DNA from: Gerris lacustris
Lineage: Eukaryota > Arthropoda > Insecta > Hemiptera > Gerridae
Assembly: GCA_951217055.1 (NCBI GenBank)
Contig: OX578285.1
Location: 52,950,024 to 53,014,023 of the forward strand
Direction: 5' to 3'
Length of the DNA: 64,000 nucleotides
In this document: one piece after another, positions 31,191-43,702 of the stretch
How positions within the stretch are numbered: the stretch's first letter is position 1
Layout: each line of letters starts with the position of its first letter
The notes under the pieces: generated by a model
Seen by the model: the letters and a program-made list of their open reading frames with translations, nothing else
What the model was told of the DNA's origin: nothing
Databases searched by the model: none
Translations under genes and position numbers: made by a program

Positions 31191-31911
31191 ATAAACAGGT
31201 CAAGTGCGTGTCGTCAGCACACAGCGAGGGTCCGTAGGCCACACTATATTATAGTGTTTAACTGTAAAGTGTATAAACAGTGATTTTTAAAATGCTAAAA
31301 AGCTTACTTTGAACTATTCTAAGGTTCTGATATTCTCAAAACACACTCTGATAAAGTATTTTTTTGCCACTGAACCGGACTACAACCATATAAATACATC
31401 GAAAAGACCATAATTATAAAAAAAACGTATTTTGTCAATAAAAAATAAAATAATATTTTTTTCGAAATTTCCAAATCGTGGTATCATTACTTTTGGTCGA
31501 AGAATGTTCAGGATTTTTTTCAGATTTTTTGCATTTCACATAAGCGAGATAGAGGGGGGGGGGGACACGTTTATTATTATCTTCGTTATTTATTATTATC
31601 AAAGTTATATCCAAAGAATTATATATTTTTGTAATCAGCTCGACGTTCCCTTTCATATGATACTCCTCAAGGCGTCAAAAAAAAAAAAAAAATGTTTAAC
31701 CCTTAAGTTTTTTTACCCTAATTTTTTTTGAAAAATATTTTTTTTAAGTCGCTATATTTTTAAAAAATGTGGGTAGGTACAAGACACATACATGCCAAAT
31801 TTCAAAGTGATCGGACGAAAGGTGTAGCCGTGAAAGCACGCGACAGGACGGACGGACAGACACACACAGGAAAATATAAGGGTCCTTGGTTTTGCCTACG
31901 GACCCTAAAAA
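31191..31911 (-). mobile_element. Second copy of the AGGGTCCGTAGGC element
   Basis: Inverted relative to 5918-6653. It starts ATAAACAGGTCAAGTG and ends TTTTGCCTACGGACCCTAAA. Internal blocks (GAAGAATGTTCAGGATTTTT, TGGGTAGGTACAAGACACAT) match closely. Confidence 0.8.
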
Positions 31912-32012
31912 AGAAAGAATTTATGCTTTCAACTTACCTGCTTATAATAAAACTTCAAATATGATTCACTAATGTATACAAATACAAGATGACTAATAGC
32001 AGAATATACCAT

Positions 32013-32134
32013 AAAATTCAGGATATTTATTTATTTATATCTTTTGAATGTAGGTACCTTAAAATTCAGGATATTTATTTATTTATATCTTCTGAATGTA
32101 GGTACCTTAAAATTCAGGATATTTATCCTTTTTA
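32013..32134 (+). repeat. 48-bp tandem repeat, ~2.5 copies
   Basis: AAAATTCAGGATATTTAT recurs at 32013, 32061 and 32109, with GAATGTAGGTACCTT closing the first two units. Confidence 0.95.
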
Positions 32135-32379
32135 TATACCTTTATAACTCATTTTCAATGAAACTCAAAATAATGTACTTCCACTCCACTACTTCCATTT
32201 TTCATAATTTTAAACAATTGTTTACTTTTACATAGAATAAATTCAATTTTTTTTAAGTTTTAGGTAGTATTCATACTACGGAAAGATTAAATTTTACTTT
32301 AAATCAAATAAAAATAAATGTTATAACGTATTTTCAAAGTAATATTTAACTCGACATCAACAATTAATTGTCGCCTAAA

Positions 32380-32699
32380 ATACCAGCTACATTTGATAAA
32401 GATCGATTAGAAGCCACTAGCGCAGTCAAGCGGTTGCCCCATGTACTAACTAAAGGTTCCAACTGTGAACTATGGAGCGCCACCCCCTGGTTACATCCCT
32501 TTTCTTTCCCGCTTATATTTTACGAATCTGCCGAAATTTCTATTCACCTGCTACTCATTAGTTTTACCGATATTGTCGAACAGGGAGAATTATAGGTGTT
32601 GTTTTACGCACGCGAACGTCAAGTAAGTTTGTCGTCGAGTATCAGTATCTTTTTAGCTAATTTATAGTTTGTTTTGGTGTGGTATCGTCGAAGATCACG
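32380..32699 (+). promoter_or_regulatory. Presumed Cks promoter and 5' UTR region
   Basis: Higher GC than its surroundings and directly upstream of the start codon. No TATA box at a convincing distance and no transcription start can be fixed by eye. Confidence 0.35.
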
Positions 32700-32755
32700 A
32701 TGAACAACAGGATTTACTACTCAGAGAAGTACACCGACAGTGCCAACGAATACAG
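32700..32755 (+). CDS. Cks: Cks coding exon 1
   Basis: ATG at 32700 opens [19 protein letters not shown]. The last codon is split (AG|G) and the donor reads CAG|GTATGT. The ATG context ACGATGA is acceptable, and a stop (TAA) occurs in frame a short way upstream. Confidence 0.93.
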
Positions 32756-35700
32756 GTATGTGTCTTTGAAATTCAGCCTCGTCTTGCGTGCTCTATTGCA
32801 AAAATCCCACTGCTTTATTTACCTGTTACGGATATAATCTACGGTTTTCGGAGTCGGTTCCATTTACGAAGTAATATTGAGTCGGTGAAGTATGATCACT
32901 TGTTGACGATCTCCATTAACGGTTTCATTTCATTATCTAACGGTTACACGTTTTAAAATTAGACAGAGGTATAAGTGTGAAACAGAACTGTTATAGAAAA
33001 CATGTTAAATCGACCATAATATAATGTTATTATTAAATGCTAAGGTTTTTATTCACCTAATATTTAGGCGAGTTTACGGCCACCTTGTATGTAATATTAG
33101 AAATATGGTGTTTCTAATAAAGTATGAACTGCAAATATATTGTTAACTCTTGTCTTGTTTTGTAAAATGTTTATTCAAATAAGTTAAATAAATATTTTGG
33201 TAAAACTCAATATTAACAGCCTGAGTTGAACTGCAGTGTACGGTGCCCCTTCTGATAACATGTTATCTCACTACAAAGTTGTTATGGTCCGTTGAAATTA
33301 TTATTAAGGCGGAAATACACATGCTAGTTACTCGCACAAAAACATACGAGTAGCTCGCAGAGGAGAGCAACTGGCGTGTGTATACATCAAATAACATGCA
33401 AATGCACGAGGTTTGATTTTTGTCTTGCCAGTGGCACAAGTCGAGGGGAGGGGGAACTGATAAGGCACGTGTAAACAGGCCTGTCAGCGCAAGGTTGCTA
33501 GTAGCTAGCACGAGTCTCCCTCAGCCCTTCAGTCTTCAGTTGCGCGTTCCTTCCTTTCGAGGGTGTCTGACAACAACTCATCAACTTTCTCCGGAAGCAT
33601 TCGCAATTGATTCCTAAAACCATTAACGTCCCCGAACCGCATTTCATTTAGTAGGCACTGACTCGCTCCATGTACCTAATTCCCTTCTAGCTATCCAATC
33701 TTTACCCACACTCTTCGTGTCTTTTTATTATTTTTCAAATGTTTTAAAACACAGTTCTTTGCAAGTAACAGAATAATCTGGTTAATTTCATTCCGCACCG
33801 ATACATTCATAAGGTACATTGAAATAATTAATAAAACTATCAAAATTAATTAAATAAAATACAATTATTTCATAATTTATTCCGGCTAAAAGAAGGCAAG
33901 AAAAGATTGTCTGTTTCAAAACTAGAACTGTGACTGGAATGTGTATTGTCATGTGCTAGTAGCTCGTACAAGACCGATCATCCAGATGATACTAGCATGC
34001 TGTTTCACTGGCAAATGTAAAGGCGGAAATACACATGCTAGTTACTCGCACAAAAACATACGAGTAGCTCGCAGAGGAGAGCTGCTGTCATGTGTATACA
34101 TCAAATAGCATGCGAGTATAAAGCATGTGAGTAAATCGCACGAAGTTTGATTTTTGTCTTGCCAGTGGCACAAGTTGAGGGGAGGGGGAACTGATAAGGC
34201 ACGTGTAAACAGGCATGCCAGCGCAAGTTTGCTAGTAGCTAGCACGAGTCTCCCTCAGCCCTTCAGTCTTCAGTTGCGTTCCTTCCTTTCGCGGGTATCT
34301 GACAACAACTCATCTACTTTCTCCGGAAGCATTCGCAATTGATTCCTAAAACCATTGACGTCTCCGAACCGCATTTCATTTAGTAGCCACTGACTCGCTC
34401 CATGTGCCTAATTCCCTTCTAGCTATCCAATCTTTTCACACACTCTTCGTGTCTTTTTATTATTTTTCAAATGTTTTAAAACACAGTTCTTTGCAAGTAA
34501 CAGAACAATCTGGTTAATTTCATTCCGCATCGATACATTCATAAGGTACATTAAAACAATAAAACTATCAAAATTAATTAAATAAAATACAATTATTTAA
34601 TCATTTATTCCGGCTAAAAGAAGGCAAGAAACGATTGCCTGTTTCAAAACTAGAACTGTGACTGGAATGTGTATTGTCATGTGCTAGTAGCTCGCACAAG
34701 ACCGATCATCCGGATGATACTAGCATGCTGTTTCACTGGCAAATGTGCACAGCGTCTGCAGCATGCCAGCTACTGACGTGCTAGTAACTCGCCACTGGCA
34801 TGCTTTTTTACTAGCATGTGTATTTCCGCCTTTATATAAACATTTTTTAAAAACGTGTAAAATTTCGCAATTCATGTATGTCATGCATTGTTTCTATATA
34901 TCTATATATGATGTCACCATAACAATTGATAGTCCCGATTTGCAATATCAAGTAGGGGCACCGTACGCTGTAGTTCTACCACGGCCTGTTTCGGGAGAAG
35001 TTCACACAGGGATACAATACCTCAATTGTATAAATCATATCAAGCGATTCTCGACCGTATCATCTCCTTCTTGATTAGCCCATATTTCTACTTACTGACC
35101 AACTTGTATTTTTAACATATTAATTGTAAAGTCCTCTTATTGCAATTGTTTATCATGACAAACCATTTTGTCTTAATTTAAGTGATAATTCTTTCATGGT
35201 AGAAAGAAGAGATAAGTTATAGGCTGATGTTAAACATTTGTTTAAGATGGGGGTACCTACTTAACTGTGTAAAACACTCGAGTGGAGATTACCGAGCAAA
35301 GGTACAACATTGTCAACAGGCAAATTTTACCGATTTATAAAGTTTATAGTTTGTATGTTTCATTCACTGTCACATTATATGTATGGTATACTTACTTGTT
35401 GGCCGCCTCCATTAACAATTTCACTACTTTGTTAAACCGCCAATATATTTTGTATGAAAACAGAACTATAAGCCAAGTACTATTTAAATTAATTTATATT
35501 AGACATTTTTATTCCTTGAAGGAATTATTGTTTATCTTTTATGCTCCTTGTTCACGGTCAGCAGCAGTAGGGCTGCAGAGTTAAATGGGATCTTTCACAT
35601 AAGTGGATGGTACTGCTTTCCATTCTTGTCCATCACTAGCAAAAGTATGGCTACATTGTTAAATAGAATATTTCACATTAGTGGATGGTGTGGTGCCATT

Positions 35701-38700
35701 TGCTTTCCACTCTCGTCCACTACAAGCAACTGGCTTTTAACTCTGGGGCTATTAAATCTAATGGGTCCTTTCACACGACACCACTTGCTTTCCACTCTCC
35801 TACACTACGAGCAACTTGCTTTCAACTCTGGGGCTATTAAATCTAATGGGTCCTTTCACTCGACGCCATTTGTTTTCCACTCTCCTCCACTACGAGCAAC
35901 TTGCTTTCAACTCTGGGGCTATTAAATCTAATGGGTCCTTTCACACGACACCACTTGCTTTCCACTCTCCTCCTCTGGGGCTATTAAATCTAATGGGTCC
36001 TTTCACACGACACCACTTGCTTTCCACTCTCCCCCACTACGAGCTACTTGCTTTCAGCTCTGGGACTATTTAAATCTAATGGGTCTGCTAGTATCATCAT
36101 CCAGATGATACTAGCATGCTGTTTCACTGGCAAATGTAAAGGCGGAAATACACATGCTAGTTACTCGCACAAAAACATACGAGTAGCTCGCAGAGGAGAG
36201 CTGCTGTCATGTGTATACATCAAATAGCATGCGAGTATAAAGCATGTGAGTAAATCGCACGAAGTTTGATTTTTGTCTTGCCAGTGGCACAAGTTGAGGG
36301 GAGGGGGAACTGATAAGGCACGTGTAAACAGGCATGCCAGCGCAAGTTTGCTAGTAGCTAGCACGAGTCTCCCTCAGCCCTTCAGTCTTCAGTTGCGTTC
36401 CTTCCTTTCGCGGGTATCTGACAACAACTCATCTACTTTCTCCGGAAGCATTCGCAATTGATTCCTAAAACCATTGACGTCTCCGAACCGCATTTCATTT
36501 AGTAGCCACTGACTCGCTCCATGTGCCTAATTCCCTTCTAGCTATCCAATCTTTTCACACACTCTTCGTGTCTTTTTATTATTTTTCAAATGTTTTAAAA
36601 CACAGTTCTTTGCAAGTAACAGAACAATCTGGTTAATTTCATTCCGCATCGATACATTCATAAGGTACATTAAAACAATAAAACTATCAAAATTAATTAA
36701 ATAAAATACAATTATTTAATCATTTATTCCGGCTAAAAGAAGGCAAGAAACGATTGCCTGTTTCAAAACTAGAACTGTGACTGGAATGTGTATTGTCATG
36801 TGCTAGTAGCTCGCACAAGACCGATCATCCGGATGATACTAGCATGCTGTTTCACTGGCAAATGTGCACAGCGTCTGCAGCATGCCAGCTACTGACGTGC
36901 TAGTAACTCGCCACTGGCATGCTTTTTTACTAGCATGTGTATTTCCGCCTTTATATAAACATTTTTTAAAAACGTGTAAAATTTCGCAATTCATGTATGT
37001 CATGCATTGTTTCTATATATCTATATATGATGTCACCATAACAATTGATAGTCCCGATTTGCAATATCAAGTAGGGGCACCGTACGCTGTAGTTCTACCA
37101 CGGCCTGTTTCGGGAGAAGTTCACACAGGGATACAATACCTCAATTGTATAAATCATATCAAGCGATTCTCGACCGTATCATCTCCTTCTTGATTAGCCC
37201 ATATTTCTACTTACTGACCAACTTGTATTTTTAACATATTAATTGTAAAGTCCTCTTATTGCAATTGTTTATCATGACAAACCATTTTGTCTTAATTTAA
37301 GTGATAATTCTTTCATGGTAGAAAGAAGAGATAAGTTATAGGCTGATGTTAAACATTTGTTTAAGATGGGGGTACCTACTTAACTGTGTAAAACACTCGA
37401 GTGGAGATTACCGAGCAAAGGTACAACATTGTCAACAGGCAAATTTTACCGATTTATAAAGTTTATAGTTTGTATGTTTCATTCACTGTCACATTATATG
37501 TATGGTATACTTACTTGTTGGCCGCCTCCATTAACAATTTCACTACTTTGTTAAACCGCCAATATATTTTGTATGAAAACAGAACTATAAGCCAAGTACT
37601 ATTTAAATTAATTTATATTAGACATTTTTATTCCTTGAAGGAATTATTGTTTATCTTTTATGCTCCTTGTTCACGGTCAGCAGCAGTAGGGCTGCAGAGT
37701 TAAATGGGATCTTTCACATAAGTGGATGGTACTGCTTTCCATTCTTGTCCATCACTAGCAAAAGTATGGCTACATTGTTAAATAGAATATTTCACATTAG
37801 TGGATGGTGTGGTGCCATTTGCTTTCCACTCTCGTCCACTACAAGCAACTGGCTTTTAACTCTGGGGCTATTAAATCTAATGGGTCCTTTCACACGACAC
37901 CACTTGCTTTCCACTCTCCTACACTACGAGCAACTTGCTTTCAACTCTGGGGCTATTAAATCTAATGGGTCCTTTCACTCGACGCCATTTGTTTTCCACT
38001 CTCCTCCACTACGAGCAACTTGCTTTCAACTCTGGGGCTATTAAATCTAATGGGTCCTTTCACACGACACCACTTGCTTTCCACTCTCCTCCTCTGGGGC
38101 TATTAAATCTAATGGGTCCTTTCACACGACACCACTTGCTTTCCACTCTCCCCCACTACGAGCTACTTGCTTTCAGCTCTGGGACTATTTAAATCTAATG
38201 GGTCCTTTCACACGACACCACTTGCTTTCCACTCTCCCCCACTACGAGCTACTTCCTTTCAACTCTTGGGCTATTCAATCTAATGGGTCCTTTCACACGA
38301 CACCACTTGCTTTCCACTCTCCCCCACTACGAGCTACTTCCTTTCAACTCTTGGGCTATTCAATCTAATGGGTCCTTTCACACGACACCACTTGCTTTCC
38401 ACTCTCCCCCACTACGAGCTACTTGCTTTCAACTCTTGGGCTATTAAATCTAATGGGTCCTTTCACACAACACCACTTGCTTTCCACTCTCCCCCACTAC
38501 GAGCTACTTGCTTTCAACTCTGGGGCTATTAAATCTAATGGGTCCTTTCACACGACACCACTTGCTTTCCACTCTCCCCCACTACGAGCTACTTGCTTTC
38601 AACTCTTGGGCTATTAAATCTAATGGGTCCTTTCACACGACACCACTTGCTTTCCACTCTCCCCCACTACGAGCTACTTGCTTTCAACTCTTGGGCTATT

Positions 38701-41700
38701 AAATCTAATGGGTCCTTTCACACGACACCACTTGCTTTCCACTCTCCCCCACTACGAGCTACTTGCTTTCAACTCTTGGGCTATTAAATCTAATGGGTCC
38801 TTTCACACGACACCACTTGCTTTCCACTCTCCCCCACTACGAGCTACTTGCTTTCAACTCTGGGGCTATTAAATCTAATGGGTCCTTTCACACGACACCA
38901 CTTGCTTTCCACTCTCCCCCACTACGAGCTACTTGCTTTCAACTCTTGGGCTATTAAATCTAATGGGTCCTTTCACACGACACCACTTGCTTTCCACTCT
39001 CCCCCACTACGAGCTACTTGCTTTCAACTCTTGGGCTATTAAATCTAATGGGTCCTTTCACACGACACCACTTGCTTTCCACTCTCCCCCACTACGAGCT
39101 ACTTGCTTTCAACTCTGGGGCTATTAAATCTAATGGGTCCTTTCACACGACACCACTTGCTTTCCACTCTCCTCCACTACGAGCAACTTGCCTTCAACTC
39201 TGGGGCTATTAAATCTAATGGGTCCTTTCACACGACACCACTTGCTTTCCACTCTCCCCCACTACGAGCTACTTGCTTTCAGCTCTGGGACTATTTAAAT
39301 CTAATGGGTCCTTTCACACGACACCACTTGCTTTCCACTCTCCCCCACTACGAGCTACTTCCTTTCAACTCTTGGGCTATTCAATCTAATGGGTCCTTTC
39401 ACACGACACCACTTGCTTTCCACTCTCCCCCACTACGAGCTACTTCCTTTCAACTCTTGGGCTATTCAATCTAATGGGTCCTTTCACACGACACCACTTG
39501 CTTTCCACTCTCCCCCACTACGAGCTACTTGCTTTCAACTCTTGGGCTATTAAATCTAATGGGTCCTTTCACACAACACCACTTGCTTTCCACTCTCCCC
39601 CACTACGAGCTACTTGCTTTCAACTCTGGGGCTATTAAATCTAATGGGTCCTTTCACACGACACCACTTGCTTTCCACTCTCCTCCACTACGAGCTACTT
39701 GCTTTCAACTCTGGGGCTATTAAATCTAATGGGTCCTTTCACACGACACCACTTGCTTTCCACTCTCCCCCACTACGAGCTACTTGCTTTCAACTCTTGG
39801 GCTATTAAATCTAATGGGTCCTTTCACACGACACCACTTGCTTTCCACTCTCCCCCACTACGAGCTACTTGCTTTCAACTCTTGGGCTATTAAATCTAAT
39901 GGGTCCTTTCACACGACACCACTTGCTTTCCACTCTCCCCCACTACGAGCTACTTGCTTTCAACTCTGGGGCTATTAAATCTAATGGGTCCTTTCACACG
40001 ACACCACTTGCTTTCCACTCTCCTCCACTACGAGCTACTTGCTTTCAACTCTTGTCCACTACGAGCAACTTGAATAGAGGTCATAAAACAAGATAATGAT
40101 AGTCATAAAAGTCATAGAATAAAGGTCATGAAATGGAAAAAATAAAAGACACAAATTTTAATCCAATTTATATTAAAGTTTGTCCATTAAAATCGCTTCT
40201 AATAGTCATTTAATACGGTTTTTTTTTTTACTATAAAAAATGAAAAGTATCCAATTTGGTAAGAAACATAGTTAGCCTCATCTTTCTGGGAAAATCTTCT
40301 TGTTGTCTTAATCTTTACAATGTTGGGTAAATTGGTAGTAGTTACCCCCAAGATGACTGTAGGAAGTGAAGAAAACATCAAACAACTAATAACCAAAAGT
40401 GTCCCGCTGAGGAAAGCAAGTAGCACCAAAAAATGGTGAACTGTGAAGTGTTGTGGAGCTAAAGGCAGATTGCCTCATGTGAATAAGGCCTTTAGGTCAA
40501 CTGGTGTGTGGAACTTTCCCCACTAAAAAATAAAACCTCCACTTGTAGTGCTTCAGCCCATACATGAGCTATTACTACCTGCCTCAGTCAGTGTGTCTTC
40601 AGCTTGTGTGCCAGTAGACATAGCCTAGTGACGAACAGCGCAAGTTATTCATTCAATTTCTCCCTATGCCTGCCTAATTCAGCAGTCCATTGCTTATTGA
40701 TTTTACACTGTTGTTGTTACATCAATTATAATTGTTTTCAGGCATGTTGTTTTGCCTAAGGATATGGTAAAAATGCTACCGAAAAATCGACTGATGTCAG
40801 AGCAGGAATGGCGCTCATTAGGTGTTCAACAAAGCCATGGCTGGGAACATTACATGATTCACAGGCCAGGTATTTTACACTTTTTGTTTAACAATGTTGT
40901 TTTATTGACAAGAAATTATGGTTTTGTTATTATTAGTATAAATTTATGTTTCTTGTAAACAATAGTAATGGCAGCAAGCTACATTATTCAACATTATTGT
41001 AAGCTTTGTCTCTCTCTGTCAGTAACGTTTACGCATATCATGACCAAGAGTGAAAATTCACTCATTCTTCTTATTATGATGAAAAGTGTGGAAGAAGTAA
41101 TGTAAATAGTGAGGCCTAAAAATTCACGTCGTGGGAGATGCTAGACTCTAACTATAGCTTTATGACTATATCCAGAACTTTATCTCTATATTTCCTTTAG
41201 ACACCCATAGCTCTATCTATAACTCTTTTAGAAGGTTCATAGTACCTTGGACAACTACTAGAAAGCGATAAATATCATTTTGTAAACATTCTTGAGTCTC
41301 CGAATGAGGAAAAATAAAGAAAAAAAAAAAAAAAAAAAACATTGCGGAGATCTCCTCTTTCAGGCCTTAAAGGGATTTATCAAGTCCATGGTTATGATAG
41401 TTTTTTTGTTAGATAAGAACTTTAAACCTAAATGTTTTTAAGTTCTAACTAGTATCGACCCCCCAAAAAATTAACAATACCTCAGATAATTAATTGAATC
41501 AAAGTGTTCAATAAATCTTGTATGAGCCATAATAATTTAGTAATGCCCTGAGAAGGGCAGGCTTGGTCCTGCCAAAGGGCTTATACAGTAGAACCTCGCT
41601 TACACGACCCTCAATAACACGACAACCTCAATTACAAGTGCAATTTTCCAATCCCCTTGAGATTGCCATAACACATAATGTTAAATTAACCTCTATAACG

Positions 41701-42368
41701 CGACTATTATTATCCAAACAACCTCTATAAACACGGATTTTTTCCAATTCACATCGTAACTCAGAACCTCTATAACAAGTCGTTTTGAGAAGTCAACCTC
41801 TATAACGTGTCTCTATACAGGAATGGGTCGACATTGAACAAGTCTAGACTTGAAAACCCTGCCCATTAACCTCGATAACACGACTGATAGCCAAAATAAC
41901 CTCAATAACATGACCCTCAGCAAAAAGAGCACCTCGATAACAAGACTGTTTCCCTAATCCCCTTGAGACTCTTCTTATCAAGGTTCTACTGTACTACTAA
42001 ATACATAATGGATTACACAGGGTAGTCTCCAACATCTGTATAAAAACCTTATAATTGGCATTCCTAACGGATAGACACCACTTGTCATAAGGAGCTACCC
42101 ATTTATATGAAGATGCTGGGTGAACCCAAGTGTGGGAGGGCCCCTTGCCAGAATCTGGTATCCAACCGTGACTGCCTACGTAGAATGTTAGCTGAGTAAA
42201 TGGTTAGAGGAAATACGTAAGTGTCTATGTAAAAGAAGGAGAAATCACTCACCATGTAAATTTTATTGGTTTCACATAATATGTACTCATTTATGGAGTG
42301 TTCCACCGTAACCTATACTAAAAGAAAAAAATGTTTATTCTAAATTGAATTTTTGAATAAAACACATC

Positions 42369-42447
<79 letters not shown>

Positions 42448-43702
42448 TGGCTGATCAACCTTTCATTTTGAGATACAGTGGAACCTCTAACATTCGATAT
42501 ATTGAAGTAATTCCGTGTGATTTCCGTTTCCATTACTAATAATCCAACCTTAATAACTCAAATAATACATAACTCTTACTAAAAACATATTCCCATGAAG
42601 TTATTGAGATTCCTCCACTGTGTTTAACTTTTATTACTTGGTGCTTTTTTGGTATACATTCTTTCTATCTCCAAATCTAAATATGCCATTTTAAAGGGCA
42701 TTCAATTTACTTAGATATCCATTGCCCAGAATCCCCAAAAACACAAAGATAGTAACTATTACAGTAATATCTGAAGACTTACGTTGTAGGTGGAACCCCA
42801 GAGTGTATCAGTAAGTTGAAAAAGTCGGAGAATGTACTTAGATAAATTCTTAACTGGGTACTTATTAAAAAACTTGAGTATGTAATTAATAACTTTTACT
42901 GGAATATGTAAGTAAATATTAAGTAATTTTTAAAGAAAAATGATAAATGCTAAGGGATAAAAAACCTTTACAAACTGTAAAGTACAAAAAAAGTTTATTT
43001 AAGTCCGAAAATGGAAAAAATAATTGCGTTACTCTGTATTAGAATAGTAAAAAAAGAACAAAAAGACAGTAAAAAGTTCAAATAGAATTATAATACGAGA
43101 TAAAACTCCTTTCACAAACAAAGTCTGAAAATAATGTCCAATAAAAGTTACTTCAGTACGAAAATGACAACAATAATGGTGTCAATCTGTTTTGATTTTG
43201 ACTTTAATTTGATGTAAACATAATGATGTATAAACACATAACCTGACTGATATATTAAAATCAATATTGAGGTGTAATATATTATTCAGTAAATTTTTTT
43301 TTTTTTGATATTTCGCAACAAATAAAGTTACAGATTCACGTTACTGATTCACGACAGGCTTGCGTGTTCATCTTCATATCAAATTTTGATATATTATCTT
43401 ATGAAAAGGGAGGTTTTAAAATTGCAGAATCGACCACCTGATCACTCTCAGTATCAGTGTCGGGTGTTAGTAACTCCGAATTAACTTAAGTCAGGGTATT
43501 ACTGTGTACAATGCTTTGTGTACGACATAATATTTTCCTTGTTTTGTTGTGGGGAGTAATGCAAAGAGAAACATAAAACATTTTCATTATTGATTCACAT
43601 TGTACTTTTATTTTCTACTATTTTGTTTCAGAACCTCACATACTTTTGTTCAAAAGATCTCTGAAAATACACGAAGAAAATGCAAAAGAGAATTCCAAGT
43701 AG
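32700..43702 (+). CDS. Cks: Cks-type cyclin-dependent kinases regulatory subunit (three coding exons)
   Basis: Joining 32700-32755, 40742-40869 and 43632-43702 gives 255 nt, an 84-aa protein with stop. All junctions are GT/AG and keep frame (phases 2 and 1). Cks proteins bind CDK1/CDK2-cyclin complexes through the C-terminal lobe and recognise phosphothreonine on CDK targets, driving multisite phosphorylation in mitosis and SCF-mediated degradation. Family signatures are complete: IYYSEKY in exon 1, [15 protein letters not shown] and [20 protein letters not shown] in exon 2, and HRP then EPHILLFKR across the last junction. The short tail after LFKR is typical of the family. Intron 1 (32756-40741, ~8 kb) is packed with repeats; intron 2 (40870-43631) carries Tigger-like MITEs. 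Confidence 0.95.
33306..34018 (+). mobile_element. Copy 1 of an 815-bp DNA element (right end missing)
   Basis: Starts AAGGCGGAAATACACATGCT and follows copy 2 throughout with about 5-10% difference. It stops at GGCAAATG where copy 2 begins, lacking the last ~95 bp and the right inverted end. It lies in Cks intron 1. Confidence 0.8.
34019..34833 (+). mobile_element. Copy 2 of the 815-bp DNA element (both ends present)
   Basis: AAAGGCGGAAATACACATGC at the left is mirrored by GCATGTGTATTTCCGCCTTT at the right. Subterminal CTAGTAGCTCGCAC-type repeats occur near both ends. No transposase frame; target duplication not clear. Confidence 0.85.
35565..36085 (+). repeat. 85-bp satellite, first block
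   Basis: Begins with two or three diverged units (from GGGCTGCAGAGTTAAATGGG) and then turns into regular units with CTATTAAATCTAATGGGTCC and TTTCACACGACACCACTTGC. Part of duplication unit 1. Confidence 0.9.
36096..38204 (+). repeat. 2.1-kb tandem segmental duplication, unit 2
   Basis: Second copy of 33977-36085. Ten extra bases (TGCTAGTATC) sit at the junction 36086-36095. Unit 2 runs directly into the long satellite, whereas unit 1 is cut off after ~four satellite units. Confidence 0.95.
36138..36952 (+). mobile_element. Copy 3 of the 815-bp DNA element
   Basis: Identical as far as I can compare to copy 2 and exactly 2119 bp downstream of it. It arose as part of the 2.1-kb segmental duplication, not as a new insertion. 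Confidence 0.9.
37684..40070 (+). repeat. 85-bp satellite, main array (~27 units) with higher-order structure
   Basis: The unit is 85 bp with near-identical copies, evident from exact 85-bp steps of the same start point (38423, 38508, 38593 and so on). Variants (TGGGGCTATT or TTGGGCTATT; CTTGCTTTC or CTTCCTTTC; ACAACACC or ACGACACC) recur in the same order 1106 bp apart (38423 and 39529), so a 13-unit block was duplicated. The frame shifts each unit because 85 is not a multiple of 3, and the overlapping 64-aa frames are artefacts of the repeat. Confidence 0.95.
40071..40741. other. Rest of Cks intron 1, no feature recognised
   Basis: AT-rich, with short GTCATAAAA repeats at 40078-40130. The branch and acceptor region of exon 2 is at its end. 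Confidence 0.45.
40742..40869 (+). CDS. Cks: Cks coding exon 2
   Basis: The acceptor ATTGTTTTCAG is followed by [12 protein letters not shown]...WEHYMIHRP. The donor reads CCAG|GTATTT. This exon encodes most of the Cks fold, including the phosphate-binding region. Confidence 0.95.
40870..41585. other. Cks intron 2, left part
   Basis: No gene. An A-run lies at 41321-41339 and a GCCCTGAGAAGGGC hairpin near 41553. Confidence 0.4.
41586..41991. mobile_element. Tigger/pogo-type MITE, 406 bp
   Basis: The ends CAGTAGAACCTCG and GGTTCTACTG are flanked by TA on both sides (41584-41585 and 41992-41993), the Tc1/mariner target duplication. The interior repeats ACCTC-ATAACACGAC motifs, and no transposase is encoded. 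Confidence 0.92.
42373..42444. repeat. (TA)n microsatellite, ~72 bp
   Basis: Alternating TA in Cks intron 2. Confidence 0.97.
42476..42620. mobile_element. Small Tigger-like MITE, ~145 bp
   Basis: The ends CAGTGGAACCTC and GAGATTCCTCCACTG are inverted matches. TA flanks the left side only, so the right duplication has mutated. Confidence 0.65.
42621..43631. other. Rest of Cks intron 2
   Basis: AT-rich, with a T-run near 43290-43306. No feature supported other than the exon 3 acceptor at its end. Confidence 0.4.
43632..43702 (+). CDS. Cks: Cks coding exon 3
   Basis: The acceptor TATTTTGTTTCAG is followed by the split E codon and [19 protein letters not shown], ending in TAG at 43700-43702. 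Candidate poly(A) signals (AATAAA) lie near 44002 and 44040. Confidence 0.95.

Larger units (their letters stand above)
33977..36085 (+). repeat. 2.1-kb tandem segmental duplication, unit 1
   Basis: From ATCATCCAGATGATACTAG at 33977 to GGACTATTTAAATCTAATGG at ~36083, every compared position equals that 2119 bp downstream. It contains copy 2 of the 815-bp element, ~730 bp of unique intron DNA, and the first block of the 85-bp satellite. Confidence 0.95.

Noticed and set aside
37684..40070. CRISPR-like regular spacing
   Set aside because: The whole 85-bp unit is repeated with no unique spacers, and the genome is eukaryotic. It is a satellite.
38423..40096. Chain of overlapping 64-aa open frames ([12 protein letters not shown]...) in the satellite
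   Set aside because: They arise because an 85-bp repeat without stops shifts frame each unit. The peptides are the same repeat read in turn; no start context, no domain, and the array is intronic.
41545..41585. GCCCTGAGAAGGGC hairpin as a transcription terminator
   Set aside because: It is in an intron of a eukaryotic gene; intrinsic terminators do not apply.
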